From Solen grandis (taxonomy: Eukaryota; Mollusca; Bivalvia; Adapedonta; Solenidae), in NCBI GenBank assembly GCA_021229015.1, contig CM037788.1:38774024-38838023 (forward strand): a stretch of 64,000 nucleotides of DNA. The letters are read 5' to 3'. Below, piece after piece: positions 31,797-44,418 of this stretch. Position 1 is the stretch's first letter, and every line of letters begins with the position of its first letter. A model generated the notes under the pieces. It did not search any database, was not told the origin of the DNA, and was given only the letters and a program-made list of their open reading frames with translations. The translations under genes and the position numbers were made by a program.

Positions 31797-32345
31797 CTAT
31801 GGTGGCGTATTTCTGCCAGCCACTGTCCACTTCGCTATGTCGAAACTTTTCTGAAAAATGTTCACATATTCAGTTATTATGGTGGCATATTTCTGCAAGC
31901 CACTTATCCACTTAGCTATGTCGAAACTTTTCTGAATAATTGTCACATAGTCAGTTAGTATCTGGCAAGTAGAAAACTTTCGTGTTATCCTCTTAGGTAT
32001 CTTAACAGAACAAAACTGCCTGTTAGTGCCCACTACTGCCAGCCATATATTCACTTAAGATAACTGGATATCTCGCCTTTTTTCAAGTTAGTCAGTAAAA
32101 ATTATGTGGATAACAAGCATTTTTTCACATAACTATCTGGAAAAAGGCATGATATCCAGTTAAAGTAAGTGAGTATGTGATTGGCAGTAGTGGGCACTAA
32201 CAGACAGTTTAGTCCTGTTATGATACCTAAATAGATAACTTGAAAATTTGCTACTTGCCAGATACTGACTATGTGACAATTTTTCAGAAAAGTTTCAACA
32301 TAGCTAAGTGGATAAGTGGCTGGCAGAAATATGCCACCATAGTTA
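31797..32345. mobile_element. Foldback-like palindromic element
   Basis: 31877-32100 and 32108-32345 are reverse complements of each other along nearly their whole length (landmarks GGTGGCATATTTCTGC, CACATAGTCAGT, TCTGGCAAGTAG, TTAGTGCCCACTACTG), with almost no spacer. An extra partial copy of the outer end lies at 31797-31876. It interrupts the end of the minus-strand LINE that follows. No transposase is present. Confidence 0.8.
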
Positions 32346-33930
32346 TTACCTAATAGTATTAGAACAATAGTACAATCAAACAATTTCAGTTGGCAATCAA
32401 TGGGCAGACATGAATTTCTTATTTTCTTATACAAACAAAACATTTCCTTTCTCGCCTGCTCTACGGCATGACTTTTTTGCAAGAGTAAAAGATCTATTTT
32501 TGTTAAAAATGATACCTAGAAAGTTAAAAGAATCAACAACTTCAAATTTATAGCTTCCTACTAAAACATTTCTAACTTGATTTCGCTTATCGCCAAAAAC
32601 TAGAATCTTTGTTTTTTCGACATTTATAGATAGTTTTAATAAATTACAGTAGTCAGAAAATGCACTAACAACTGGCAAAAGACAGTTCTGAATTTATTAT
32701 CTGCATATAACAATACAGCAAAGTTTTAATAAAATGTTTAAATCTATGTCATTAATTACAAGGTTTCTGTCATTTTTACTTAGTATATAATACTCCAAAT
32801 TGTTAAGGAAAAAAGAACATAATATCGGCGATAAATTTTCTCCCTGTCTGAGGCCGACACTACATTTTTTTAAAAAAAAAATTGTTATTTGAACACACGA
32901 TTTAATATCGCTATACACATTTTGATAACATTTAAAAGTTTACAAATATATTATATCTAACAAGTTTTACCCAAAGGTCAGCTCTCCAAACAGAATCAAA
33001 TGCTTTTTTAAGTCTACAAAAAACACAAAATAATTTACTTTTCTTATGCTTACAGTATTCAGTCAACATATCAACATTGTTTTTACACGCGAGAATGTCA
33101 TCACCATCAAGCTGACTTAAACTTTATGTAAACACGCCACAGTGATTAGAATACATGAGTCTACTACACAGTGTTACGAAATGATACAAATAATAATTAA
33201 GCAATATGCTTTGAATAAACATCAGAAACATTCTGAGGGTTGCATGCCAATTGTTAAAACAAAACCTTGAGGGTATCTGTTATATGCCAGTCATTCAATT
33301 TCGTCTAGAAGCAGGTAATCTGTATCCCTATCTTCAAGTAAATGTTTTCAAAATTTAACCTTTCATTAATAACAGCTGTAAACAATTTACTTAAACAACA
33401 AAGTAATGTAATTGGTCTATAGTTTTCGGGTAAATTGACATCGCCTTTATTTTTATAAGTTGGAATTATATCCCAGTTAACCAGGATTCGGACATAATGC
33501 CACTGCATAAAATCTATTAAAAAGTTTGATATATACAGGCAATAAAATACCAATTGTCGATTTGATATATTTATTAGTTATGTTATCTAGCCCACAGCAT
33601 TTACCATTTTTCATTATTTTATTTTTTTTAACAATTTTCAAAATCTCGCCGTTCATTATGTCTGCATCAAATTCATGACCTATTAAATCTACATCAGGAT
33701 AATCTGCTTCCGGTTTATGAACATCTTCATCACCACTGAATTAAGTTTTTTAAAGAAATCAATGTTAACCCCACTCTGCAGTGACCTAAAATTTAAACTA
33801 TTAATATAATTCCAATATTGCTTTAGTGAAGATGTTCTCATGTTAGGTATTTTTTGTCTAAACATTCTTTTGTACTTAACGGTAGCAATTCTAATGCAAT
33901 AACCGCAATATTTATTCATTCATAATAACG
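32346..33930 (-). mobile_element. Degenerate LINE, minus strand
   Basis: Broken reverse-transcriptase pieces in order from right to left: FWNYINSLNF-like linker (about 33800), LPENYRPITLLCCLSKLF (about 33400), SVGLRQGENLSPILCSFFLN (about 32840), and SINVEKTKILVF, then FNFLGIIF (about 32600). Several frameshifts and stops occur. The motif set resembles the LINEs at 34.1 and 39.7 kb. Confidence 0.85.
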
Positions 33931-34075
33931 TATTGTTATTCGGAACAATTATTTTACGTCATCAATCCCGTTATTGTTGTAGGAACAATTAATGAGCGAC
34001 GTTTATTAACGGGTATTGTCTCGTCAAATAATAACGTATTGATATTCGGAATAATTATTTAAACAACGCTAAATA
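33931..34075. repeat. Short direct and inverted repeats between head-to-head LINEs
   Basis: AATAACGTATTGTTATTCGG (about 33927) recurs as AATAACGTATTGATATTCGG (about 34029). Between them CCCGTTATTG pairs with TAACGGGTA. Confidence 0.6.
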
Positions 34076-34089
34076 ATGGATGATGTCCT

Positions 34090-35760
34090 AAATACCTTGT
34101 GTCATATGGCGGACACTGAAACGAATGATACAGATGAAAATGAAGATGTAATAAAGGAAATGCAGTTTCCAGAAAATTACAGACCAATACCACTACTTAG
34201 CTGTCTAGGAAAACTGTTTAAATGTATTATTAACAACAGATTAAATATACACGCAAATGAATCAAATCTTGTCCATGAGATCAAGTAGGATTCCGAAAGA
34301 AATTCTTAACAATTGACATTATATTCATTCTAAATAGCTTAATTGACCTCGTGCAATCTGATAAGAAAAAAAATATACTTTTGCTTTATTGACTTCAAGC
34401 AGGCTTTTGATTCAGTATGGAGAGTAGGGTTGTGGAAAATACTTAAAACCGAAAATATTAATGGTAAATGTTAAAAAGGTATCCAAAACTTATACAGTAA
34501 CATAAAATCAAAGGTAGTAACAACAGAAGGAGAAACATCTTATCTCAAATGTTTAGTCGGGGTGAGACAGGGAGAAAATCTATCGCTTTTTCTATTTTCA
34601 ATTTTCTGAAATGACCTTGACCTTTACCTGAGAACAAACAACATAAATGGAATATCAAGACAACTATTACGGAGTAGACAATTTTATTTATTTATTTATT
34701 GCAAAAGGCAAACCTTTGCCGAAATATTGAATAAGAGTTTATTTTAATATCAATGTATGTGTTTCAGTAAAGGGAATCCAAAAAAGTCTAACTTGGTCTA
34801 TACTTTACAAAAACTGGCTCATTCTTTAAAACTTAAATTCACATTGCTGAACAGGCAAATAAAGCTATGTTCTCTTTACTTTAAAAAAAATAAAATCGCA
34901 TAATATACCGTTTGACCTGCAAATTGATCTCTTCGAGAAAACTATTAAACCGTTACTATTATATGGTAGCAAAATATGGGGCTATGGTAATATCAACATG
35001 TTAGAAAAATGTAATTGAAATTTTACAAATATATGTAATCTAAAGAAATCCACACCCTCATATATGGTATATGGCGAAACCGGCATTACACCATTAATAT
35101 CAGTACATATATATAAAAAAAAAAAACAATAGCGTATTGGTCACGCATAATTGAAAACAGCTATATTCACAAAACAAACTAAAATCAGCTTGGCTAGATA
35201 GTTTTAAAAATAACCTATGCTCATTAGGATTTTCCGGCATTTGGAATAGCCAAAATTTTCCCAATAGTAAGTGGCTCGTCCAGTCCTCTTTCCAAACACT
35301 TAAAGATATGTTTATACAAGAATGGCATTCGGTATTGAGTCAAACATCGGACACCAACCTATACATACACATTAAAATGTCTTATAGCTGAAGTCCATAT
35401 ATCAATAAACCGATTTATCAAAGTAAAATTATTATAGCATTTGTTACGAGAAACTGAAACTGGACGCTGGCAAAACATACCTGGTAATGAACGTAAATGC
35501 ATATACTGCAGAGAACAAGGGGATGAATTCCACTATTTATTTAAATGTCCAATTTTTCATACACAAAGGAAAAAAAATATTTTGATGTGACAATCTACAA
35601 ATGTCCAAATATGATAAAACTTGAATTAATTAAGTCTGAAAATATTATAAAACTTAAAGGGTTTAGTTTGTTATGCTCATCAATAATAAAACATTTCAAA
35701 ACAAATTAATTTTAAAGTTAAATGCATACTTAAAGCAAAATTTATAACCATTAACATAAT
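34090..35760 (+). mobile_element. Degenerate LINE, plus strand
   Basis: Pieces in order: FPENYRPIPLLSCLGKLFKC (34168), a GFRK block, FIDFKQAFDSVW (about 34390), VGVRQGENLS (about 34557), then GRWQNIPGNERKCIYC, then EFHYLFKCP (about 35470-35555), the Cys-His motif after the reverse transcriptase. Stops and shifts throughout. It is of the same general type as the minus-strand LINE beside it but independently decayed. Confidence 0.85.
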
Positions 35761-37243
35761 GATAACATTAATATATTGATACATAACGTTTAAACATGTG
35801 ATTTGGTTAAACCACTTACGTTTCCGCATGGTTTAGGCAGATAAAGGATGTAGATAATATAAATGGCACAGAACATAAAATCAAAAACTTCAGTAGGGTG
35901 GTATCCTACGTTTATTCATTCTGTAATAATGTATCCTTTTAATAATCATGATATATGCTGTAAATAACAAATATTATTGTCTGTGTTTGTTTTCCGTTTA
36001 TATGTTAGTATTTATTTTATTTTTGAGGTCAAAAGAACCGATGGAGTTTAATGAAAAAAACTTTTACAATGAAAGAGAGAGAAAAAAGAATAAATTGTAA
36101 ATTGTATATAAATACATAAACATAATGTATGTTTTTCGGCCGTTAGGCCGTTTATTTTCACCCTGACATCCTGTGAAACACACAGTAATGAAGCGGAATA
36201 AAATTAGGCTTTTCATTGGTTATTATATACTTTGCTAAATTCCCATTGGTCATTGTAAAATTAGTCAAAAGAAAAGAAAGGAGTTGCGGAAACGAGTTCT
36301 TTAAATCTCTGTTTTAAAAGTTGAAGTTTTCTTCCCCGACGAACGATTTGTCCCGAATAGTTAGACACTGCACCCTTTTAAAGTAAACTGAAAGAGTCAA
36401 TAAAGAGGTATTTTTTGCCTGATTACAATAAGTCAATAAAAACAAATTTGTATTTTCTAAATTTTAAGATTTATCAAGATAGATACTGTGACACTGGATG
36501 TATAAAAGTGATCTGAATTAATGCGGATATACTCAATATTGAAAAAAAAAATCATATACGTGTCACTAGTACGATCAAGTTACAGCAACTTTTACCCCAG
36601 TCTTAATATTATTGTGACTTACAGCTCGTAGTCTCGTAGTAAATAAACGTGCAAAAAATCGCAATTTTACAGTAATATAAAAAAATCGCTTTTAATGACG
36701 GACAGAAACGGGGTGCTTGAATATTTCTGGTATTATTAAAATCGGTCAGTATTTCTATAAGTAAATTTCACACATTTCAACTCGGTGAGTGAATTATTTC
36801 CGTTAATTTAGAAACCGATCAGGTATTGACACAAAGCTGATCTCGCAATATTAATTTAAGATAAGCTAATATTGTTATAAGGAATTAAACTTAGTAAACG
36901 TTTGTCCAAAATAGATCGATCGGAGTGTATTGGTGTTGCTAGTCAATCCAATTACCATAGTCAAATTGTACAAATAACATTTGTTTTCTTTCTCGTTTTG
37001 TCTGTCTTTCGAACAAGCTTTCTTTGATCACCTAACTCCGTAATTCATCTCTTGCGCGGAGACTTGAGAAACAACATATAGTGTATAGATATTTTATAAA
37101 TATTAATACTATATGTGAATATATATGTTCAAATACAGCAGGAGAATAATATCAGAGATTCGATATCTCATGCAGTTTCAAGAGAGTAATACAAAGCAAA
37201 GGTAAATGTTAAACGGGTCGGTTAGAAAGCCATGTTGAAGGCA
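35761..37243. other. Intergenic stretch, no gene seen
   Basis: AT-rich. A small hairpin, CGGCCGTTAGGCCG, lies near 36138. No coding or repeat family was recognised. Confidence 0.5.
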
Positions 37244-37521
37244 ACCGTCCCCGGTGGCCGAGTGGTTAGAGTGTCCGCCTCGAGAGCGGGAGGTCGTGAT
37301 ATACTAAAGTCGTAAAAAATGTTACTGTTATAGCTCCCTTACTTGGCGCTCAGCATATAAGGGCAATTTGGCCCGGTTGTCAGGATAATGTGACTGGGTG
37401 TGGTATCATGCCACATGTCTACGGCGTGGTACTGCAGTATGGCAGCACTATCTGTCTCAAGTAGACATCGTCTCCAAATGACTGAAATACTGTCGGTGGG
37501 ACGTTGAACCAAACAAACAAA
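37244..37521 (+). repeat. tRNA-derived SINE, family B, copy 4, with target duplication
   Basis: Head GTCCCCGGTGGCCGAGTGG, then TTAGAGTGTCCGCCTC. Box B is missing through an internal deletion. The body is complete, with a tail of CAAACAAACAAA. The flanks CCATGTTGAAGGCA (37230-37243) and CCATGTTGAGGGCA (37522-37535) form a 14-base target duplication with one mismatch. Confidence 0.93.
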
Positions 37522-37899
37522 CCATGTTGAGGGCACAGTCTGAGGGAGGTAATTAAAAAAACTCACACGCGCGGAATTATATTTTTATTATCGTATAATA
37601 CTTGTTGGTTTCCGAAGTATCAGTCAGAGAGAGCAACAGATTCCCGTTTTATCCGACGAAACAGTGATTTCTACCCAAGGAATAATTTCCCGGAGAGAAA
37701 ACGATAAAAGATAAAATGCTTAATACGCTATCAAAACGTTATTATAAAAATATCAATTTTATATATTACGCATTTCAAATATTTCATGATGATGTACGAT
37801 GTCATTTTTTTTTTATCGCGGTAGTTACTTAATCGGTATTATCTTATCTGTTATTTTCTTCTTATTGTTGTTATTATTAATACAATTATTACAAGTATC

Positions 37900-38331
37900 G
37901 TGTGTGCGTGCGCACGTGCGTCTCACATTCTCCCGAGCTTTCAGAAACAGACCGAGACCCTGCTTCCCAAAAGACATTCATCTCAACCAGGAGGACATCG
38001 AATTGGTAATATTTTTAATAACTTACTCGAAAACTGCGAAACGGAGCACGTGCTAAGGGCTTTTTTGGAGCAGTGTGTCTCCGCTAACCAGTTTCAATCG
38101 TTTGTCACCGCCCAGGGTATCCAAGATGACTCGTTCGTCCAAGATATCCTTCAGCGATTGGTGGCTAACGAGGTCGCCGCCTCGAGTCCCGAATCTCCTC
38201 TGACTTGGACCCCTGAGTATGCCGACGATCTGATTTTTTTAAATCCCAGGAGAAACCAGCGGGCGAGGCGGCCGGTCTTTATTTATTTATTCATTACCAA
38301 CAAATACGTAACGCACATATCCCGCGCGTAA
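37900..38331 (+). CDS. Unrecognised GC-rich reading frame, possible exon
   Basis: The frame stays open for 143 codons in sequence that becomes clearly GC-richer than its flanks from about 37905 to 38275. A plausible acceptor (CCCGAGCTTTCAG at about 37943) precedes it. The peptide includes LLENCETEHVLRAFLEQC, FVQDILQRLVANEVAAS and LTWTPEYADDLIFLN, with balanced composition and amphipathic helices. I do not recognise the family. The last 20 residues run into AT-rich repeats and are probably not coding. It could be an exon, a fragment of a mobile-element gene or a chance frame. Confidence 0.35.
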   Translation: MCACARASHILPSFQKQTETLLPKRHSSQPGGHRIGNIFNNLLENCETEHVLRAFLEQCVSANQFQSFVTAQGIQDDSFVQDILQRLVANEVAASSPESPLTWTPEYADDLIFLNPRRNQRARRPVFIYLFITNKYVTHISRA

Positions 38332-39699
38332 ACTATCGACTCGAGAATCGTTCAATATATTTTCTATCGTATACCTTATACTTTTTTTTATTTCTCTTTC
38401 TCTCAGCACATTTTGCCCAATCAGTATACATGTACACGCATTATCGCTGATTAATTTCTACGTCTTCCCCCCCCCCCCCTCTCTCTCTCGTAAATTTTCC
38501 GTTTTGTCAGTGAGCGTGTGCGTATGACCGTTTCTCTTTTTCTTCCTCTGTATGTGTGTCTAAATACATGAACCAGCAATTTGCAAGCAAATCATTATAT
38601 CCTAATACAACCAGATAATTGGAACTTTAGTGAAAAAAAAAAGGTGGAACTATAAGAGTAAATGAACTAGAATCGCATTCGCGATTTCACCGGTTTTCGC
38701 GAGAGCAATCCCATTCAGTTAATGAGTTGCGTGGTTTGAATTACAGCGAGGCGTTGTATTTATTAGTGCTGCAAAGTTAAATTAAAACAAGAATTTATTA
38801 TGTTGTGAAGTTAAGATTAAATCAATAATCATCATTGAAGATGACAAAAAATATAACGAAGTGCAATAACTTGATTAAAATTAAGCTAAAAATGACATGA
38901 AAAGAATTTGTACATTGGTAATTAAAAACCAAAGAAATAGGCTGATAAATTATGCAAGAATTATAACAAGGGTGGCATAACTTACTGAAAATTGAAACAA
39001 GCTTAACATGCCTACAGGCCTGGTATTTAGTATCATTTTTAATTCAAATGAAGATCTGACCAATGGTAGCTTAATTATAGTCTAGACAAACAAATTCAGC
39101 TCTCTTAGTGTGACCTTGACCTTGAAGCTAAGAACCCAACTCTTGTTTAAAGCATGGGACCCAGCTCTTGTGCGCAAGACTTCGTCTTGTTGGGGCAAAT
39201 ATTACTGCCAAATTATTTGAAAATTCTGCAATCCATGTGTCTACGTTGCAGCCTAGACAAGCAAATCCGGACGACCTGGCGCACTAATCCACATACACCG
39301 TGAGGGTATTGTGGCGACTATTTCGAGCAAGCTTGCACAACAATGCAATTCATGATATGTATTACAAAACTTCTTTAACTCCCCACTAAATTCTGACCTT
39401 TTCCGGAAAAATGACATAAACAAAAGCATTTGTATAAATGTGCAACAAATATCTCTTGTGTAAGAGATTGTTCTAGTATAGCGATAATTGTCAGCTGTAT
39501 CGATGCATCACAATGTAGAATCTGTATTGCATTATGATTTATTGTCATTTCTTTCAGATGCATGTATCGAGGACAAGGCATATCGCAATGCATCGGTGAA
39601 TTACGTCACTGGTGTTGCTCGCAAGTTCGCAACACATACGTCCCCTACCAGTGTTAAAGTCATGTTTTGCCCGTTTCCATTACCATAACAACCATATAT
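38332..39699. other. Intergenic stretch, no gene seen
   Basis: Contains a C run then CT run at about 38468-38488 and, near 39110-39260, a TGTGACCTTGACCTTGAAG motif often seen in bivalve interspersed repeats. No gene was found. Confidence 0.45.
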
Positions 39700-42175
39700 G
39701 CGTATATAATAATAAATAATAAAACAAAAAGATTTTTCAAACAAAATCCAACAAATAATAATAAATTAGCATTCCTAGAAAGTAAGTCTAAATTTCGTTC
39801 TGTCAAAAGATTTGCGAAACAAAACTATATGAAAATTGAAAAAAATAAATTGGCTAAACTAAGTAAACAATCTCCAAGAAAATTTTGGAAATATATTAAC
39901 AAGTTTAAAAAGAAAAGTGAAGATTTGTGTGAAATTGAATTAGATGCACTTTATGAACACTTTTCTAAAATGGGCAATAAATCTGAATCTCCTTTCTATA
40001 ATAATCAGTATGATAACATTTCACGAAGTGAACCATTACATATTCACGAGTTAGATGCACCATTCACAATTGATGAAATACAAAAAACATTAGCTTGTTT
40101 AAAACGTAATAAGTGCAGCGATATAGAAAATATTGCGGCTGATTTCTTCATAGACGCAAAATCTTTTATTTCACCATTCTTATGCACCGTTTTTAATAAT
40201 ATATTTAACACTGGTACATTTCCAAAATCATGGGCTAATGGTTTAATTATTCCTATTCATAAAAAGGGAGACAGAAAAAATGCAGCTAATTATAGAGGTA
40301 TCACTATTGTAAATTGTATGTCAAAAATATTTTCTCTAACTTTACGTAATAGGCTTAACCTTTGGGCGGAAACCAACGGTGTCTTCCCTGAAGCACAGTT
40401 TGGTTTCCGTGAAAAGCGATCTACAGCTGATGCAGTATTTATATTACATACATTAATCCAAAAGGTATTATCTAAGCAAGGTAAACTTTGGTGTGCTTTC
40501 ATTGATTATGAACGTGCTTTTGATTCAGTAATTCACGATGCTCTTTGGTTTAAATTAATAGAAACAGGTGTCAGTTGTAAATTGATAAATATCATTAAAT
40601 CCATGTATAGTGTTGTCAAGTCATGTGTAAAAGTGCCATCTAACAGTTCTTTTTGTAATTCTGAATATATGTCCGAGTTCTTTGATGTTTCTATAGGATT
40701 AAAACAGGGCGAACCCTTGTCGCCATTGTTATTTTTACTTTTTCTTAATGATATTCAATCATGCATTGACTTTAATGTTTTGACTGATAAAGATGTTGAA
40801 TTATTGTCTTTGTATCTCATACTGTTTGCCGATGATATTGTTGTTTTCACAACCAGTCATGATAGCCTAAAAAACAATTAGATAATATATATGAATATTC
40901 ATGTAAATGGGGTTTAAAAATAAATGTAAATAAAACTAAATTATGTATTTTTGAAAAGAAAAAACAGAGTCATCCAGACATATTTATTAAAAATGAAAAG
41001 ATTGAAAGAGTGGATGATTTTACTTACCTTGGCTTAAAATTTAAATATACTGGCACATTATCATTAGCTATGAAAACTCTAAAAGATCAAGCCCTAAGAG
41101 CATATCACAACATGCTTTATATCTTTGACAAAATAGAATTTGATATAAAAACTAAATTAAAATTTTTCGATAGTATGATAGTACCAATACTTTTATATAA
41201 TTCAGAAATTTGGGGTGTCTATTCATGTAAAGAAATAGACTCCCTTCATCTTCGTTTTTGTAAATCTTTGCTTGGCGTAAAAAAACAGACAAATACTACT
41301 GCTATTTATGGCGAACTTGGACGATTCCCATTGAGTCTCATTTGTAAAGAAAGGGCAATAAAGTTTTGGCTTAAAATCTTAAATAGTGAATACAATTCTC
41401 CTATATATTCATGCTATTTAGACCAATGCCAATCTATTAAAGGTACATGCTGGACAACTAAGATGCACTCTATCATAGATCATTTGGGTTTCTCTTACAT
41501 AAGAATGACCGATTTTGCACCTAATATCAAGTATAATTACATTTTAATGAAGAATACATTACGTGACCAATATATTCAGGAATGGACAGATTCCCTTATA
41601 AACAGTCCAAGATTTACTTATTATTCTAAATTTAAGAAAGACTTCTGTTTGGAAAAATATCTTCAGGTAATTCATAATGATAAATTAAGAAAACAGCTAA
41701 GTTGTTTTAGATTAGGATCACATTTTCTTGAAATAGAGGCTGGTAGATTTAATAATATTCCTCGAGAAAAAAGAATATGCAAATTATGTAATATGAGGCA
41801 AGTAGAATCTGAATACCATTTTTTGTTGTGTTGTCCCAAATATGATGATATTAGACAAAAATATTTTGGTCATATAGCCTGGCCCAATATTAATAAATTT
41901 TGTGCTATTATGTCCAACACAAATGAACCAAACTTGCTGAATCTGTCAAGATTTCTATCTCGTGCTTTTGATGTAAGAAAAAATTGTCTCTGATTTCCCA
42001 AGTCTTTTAAATCTGCAACAAAATACCCTGTCTATTTCACTCTTTCTGATCTGGTACATTGCTTTTGATATACTGTATATGTAATACTTTATGCTTATGT
42101 CTTTGCCATATTTCCCTATCTTGTAAATGGCCAAAGACAGTCATGTCGATTTGCCAATAAAGATGTATGTATGTA
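39700..42175 (+). mobile_element. LINE with nearly intact reverse transcriptase, 5'-truncated
   Basis: The coding part starts inside the linker before the reverse transcriptase and runs to a TGA near 41993. A 3' UTR follows, then AATAAAGATGTATGTATGTA, a short TGTA-type tail. The endonuclease and ORF1 are absent. One missing base is the only clear lesion, so the insertion is relatively young. Confidence 0.9.
39720..41993 (+). pseudogene. LINE reverse transcriptase, one frameshift
   Basis: The first part (to 40881) carries the linker FWKYINKFKKKSED, NYRGITIVNCMSKIF, the GFREKRSTADAVF block, motif A FIDYERAFDSV, motif B GLKQGEPLSPLLF and motif C LFADDIVVF. The second part (from about 40882) continues WGLKINVNKTKLCIF, DFTYLGLKF, then a C-terminal region with CKLCNMRQVESEYHFLLCCP, a Cys-Cys-His-Cys motif. 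The parts are one base out of frame at an A run at 40869-40874; one further A would join them. All catalytic Asp residues are present. Its clade is not certain from sequence alone. Confidence 0.88.
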
Positions 42176-42562
42176 ATATACGCATATTATCAATTACAAG
42201 AGTATGACTGCATATGCAAATCACACCTTCTTAATAATCTACTTAGTCTTGGTTAATTAACATGCTGCTAGCACTTTATAGCCGAATCAACTCATCGAGC
42301 TAGCTTTTCTTTTATGATAAAGGTGTGAAAACTATGTAAAATGAGCTTTTCTGTTCAAAAAAAAAAAATTATGTGTATATGTACTTTGTAAAATACCAAC
42401 AACAACACATGTACTTCAATAACATTTATCTTAATCAACGTTTCGACTAACGCCTTTATCAGGATAAATAATAACATGATAATATGATATAATCATATGA
42501 TATACATTTTTCTTTATGATAAAGGTGTGCAAATGTTTGGCAGTTGTTAATTACTGAAATCC
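42176..42562. other. Short intergenic stretch, nothing recognised
   Basis: AT-rich; no gene. Confidence 0.4.
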
Positions 42563-42692
42563 TTCCAGCTGGCTTGCGGTAGGTCGGTGGTTCTACCCGG
42601 ATGCCTAAGTGCATTCGGGGTCTTCCTCCACCTGTAATTAGCTGGACGTTGCTATATGAATGAAATACTGTCGAAGCGACGGAAAACTCATA
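42563..42692 (+). repeat. SINE family A, copy 4, head lost
   Basis: The body in the opposite orientation to the other copies (CCAGCTGGCTTGCGGTAGG, ACCTGTAATTAGCTGGACG, ACTGTCGAAGCGACGG). The tRNA head is missing. Confidence 0.85.
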
Positions 42693-44249
42693 TAGACAAG
42701 TCAATTACCGAAATACACATACACGCATCTACACACACACACAGAGTAACAGAGAGATATTAAAGGTATCTGGTTTCTATGCTTCCATTCTTTTGACTGT
42801 CGAGACTGATGACAGGGAGCATTGTCATCCTGTAAGAGCCAGATATGAACACCAAACTCTTTCGCTATATAACTTTCCACAGATTACCATTAAAAATTTG
42901 AATGTATTGTTCAGAGTTCATGTGACCATTTACGAATGCCAAAGTTCCCACCCCGGCTTGACATCTCTAAATATAGACTGCACACAGAGCCGGATCCAGG
43001 ATTTCAGGTTAGTGGTGGCGCAGCGCAGCGCTACAACATAAAGGTATAACCACCCTAATACCCACATTCCATATCTTGCCACTGGATGGAAAATATTTTT
43101 ATGAAACTTTGCCACTTTGAAGACATCCAAAATAAGAATGTTTCACCGAGAGTTTTTCCAAGTTATATTAGATGTAGGGGAGATAATCTGTATTTAAGTT
43201 AACATTGACGTCTATGGGAAATATACAATTTTGTGAATATGAAAAACTGAATTTGATTTTCGAGGAATACTCGTGGTAGGAAGATGCATTATATAAATCT
43301 GATTCAAATTTCATGAACACATCTAAACTTTACGTATGAAAAAGGAGAAAATAACTCTCTTTTTGTAGTTTTCAGGGGAGATAACTCATGACAACACAAT
43401 AAAAGAGGTGAGGTAATAAAAGAATTTCTGTCATATGTCATAACATGTCAATTTGTCTTTAAGATTTCCATGGTTTGACATTTTAAAAACTTGTGTTGTT
43501 AAGTTATATGCATGGCTTTGATGGTTATTATGGAGCATATACCTTAACCGGAAGTGAATTACATGACATTAACCTTAAAAACATGTAGGCAGTGACAATG
43601 CAAGCAGCTTGCCACTTTGCTAGAGCCGTGAGAAGGGTGTAGTTCCAGTTAGACTGGGGATGCAGGGAAACTCCCCCGCGATTTTGTTTTATTTAAAGCT
43701 GTAAAATATTGCATTCTTGTGAGTTTTTGTGGGGTTGTGTGTCTACATTTATGTATTGTCGATGAATTTAAAAGGATGCGCGCGCCCCCCCCCCCCCCCC
43801 CCCCCCCCTTGAATCTACCAGTGGCCACGCGATTGCCATGTCATGGTCGCCAACCGCAAAAACCAATACACATTACACATACTGGGTATAAACATGTATG
43901 ACGCCGTAAAAGAGCTTGACTCATTTCTGGCATGACGCTGTTTGTCGACAGTTCAGACAAATTAATGTTTCCAACAAATAACCACCAAAAATACAATATG
44001 CCTCCACATGTAAGGAACCATACAATGTGTTGTGATATGAATCATAAAATGCTACTTATGTATTAAAAAGTAACTGTTTTAAGCTTAATTAAACTTAAAA
44101 GATTAATATTTCAATATTAACAAATATACATGATATTTTGAGCACTTTGAGACCCATTGTATCCCCCTTCATCTATAGCTTCATCTTCCGCAAAAGCGAA
44201 AATAGGATGATTGAGCCCCTGGAATGCTAGTGTTGTCGACTCGTTGTAT
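42693..44249. other. Intergenic stretch with a C23-type run
   Basis: No gene was seen. A C homopolymer of more than 20 bases lies at about 43785-43808 after GCGCGC, and an AC run is near 42720-42742. Confidence 0.5.
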
Positions 44250-44418
44250 TGGACCTTGCCGTCGCTGCGGGAAGATCGCGAGACAGGGGCACCGACCGAC
44301 AGGAACTACCGACCTACTGCAAACAAGCAATAAGACTTCCTGAAGAAAAAAACCCCGACTGACACAGGATTCGAACCCACAGCAGTGAGCGTTGAGTGAA
44401 TCAGCCGAGGAGACCCCC
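44250..44418 (-). repeat. SINE family A, copy 5, shortened
   Basis: On the minus strand, the head GGGGGTCTCCTCGGCTGATTC is degraded. Box B GGTTCGAATCC and the body block GTAGGTCGGTAG remain, and the internal body is partly deleted. Confidence 0.75.

Noticed and set aside
31770..32054. Two short frames across the foldback element
   Set aside because: Palindrome by-products present in both arms; no coding signature.
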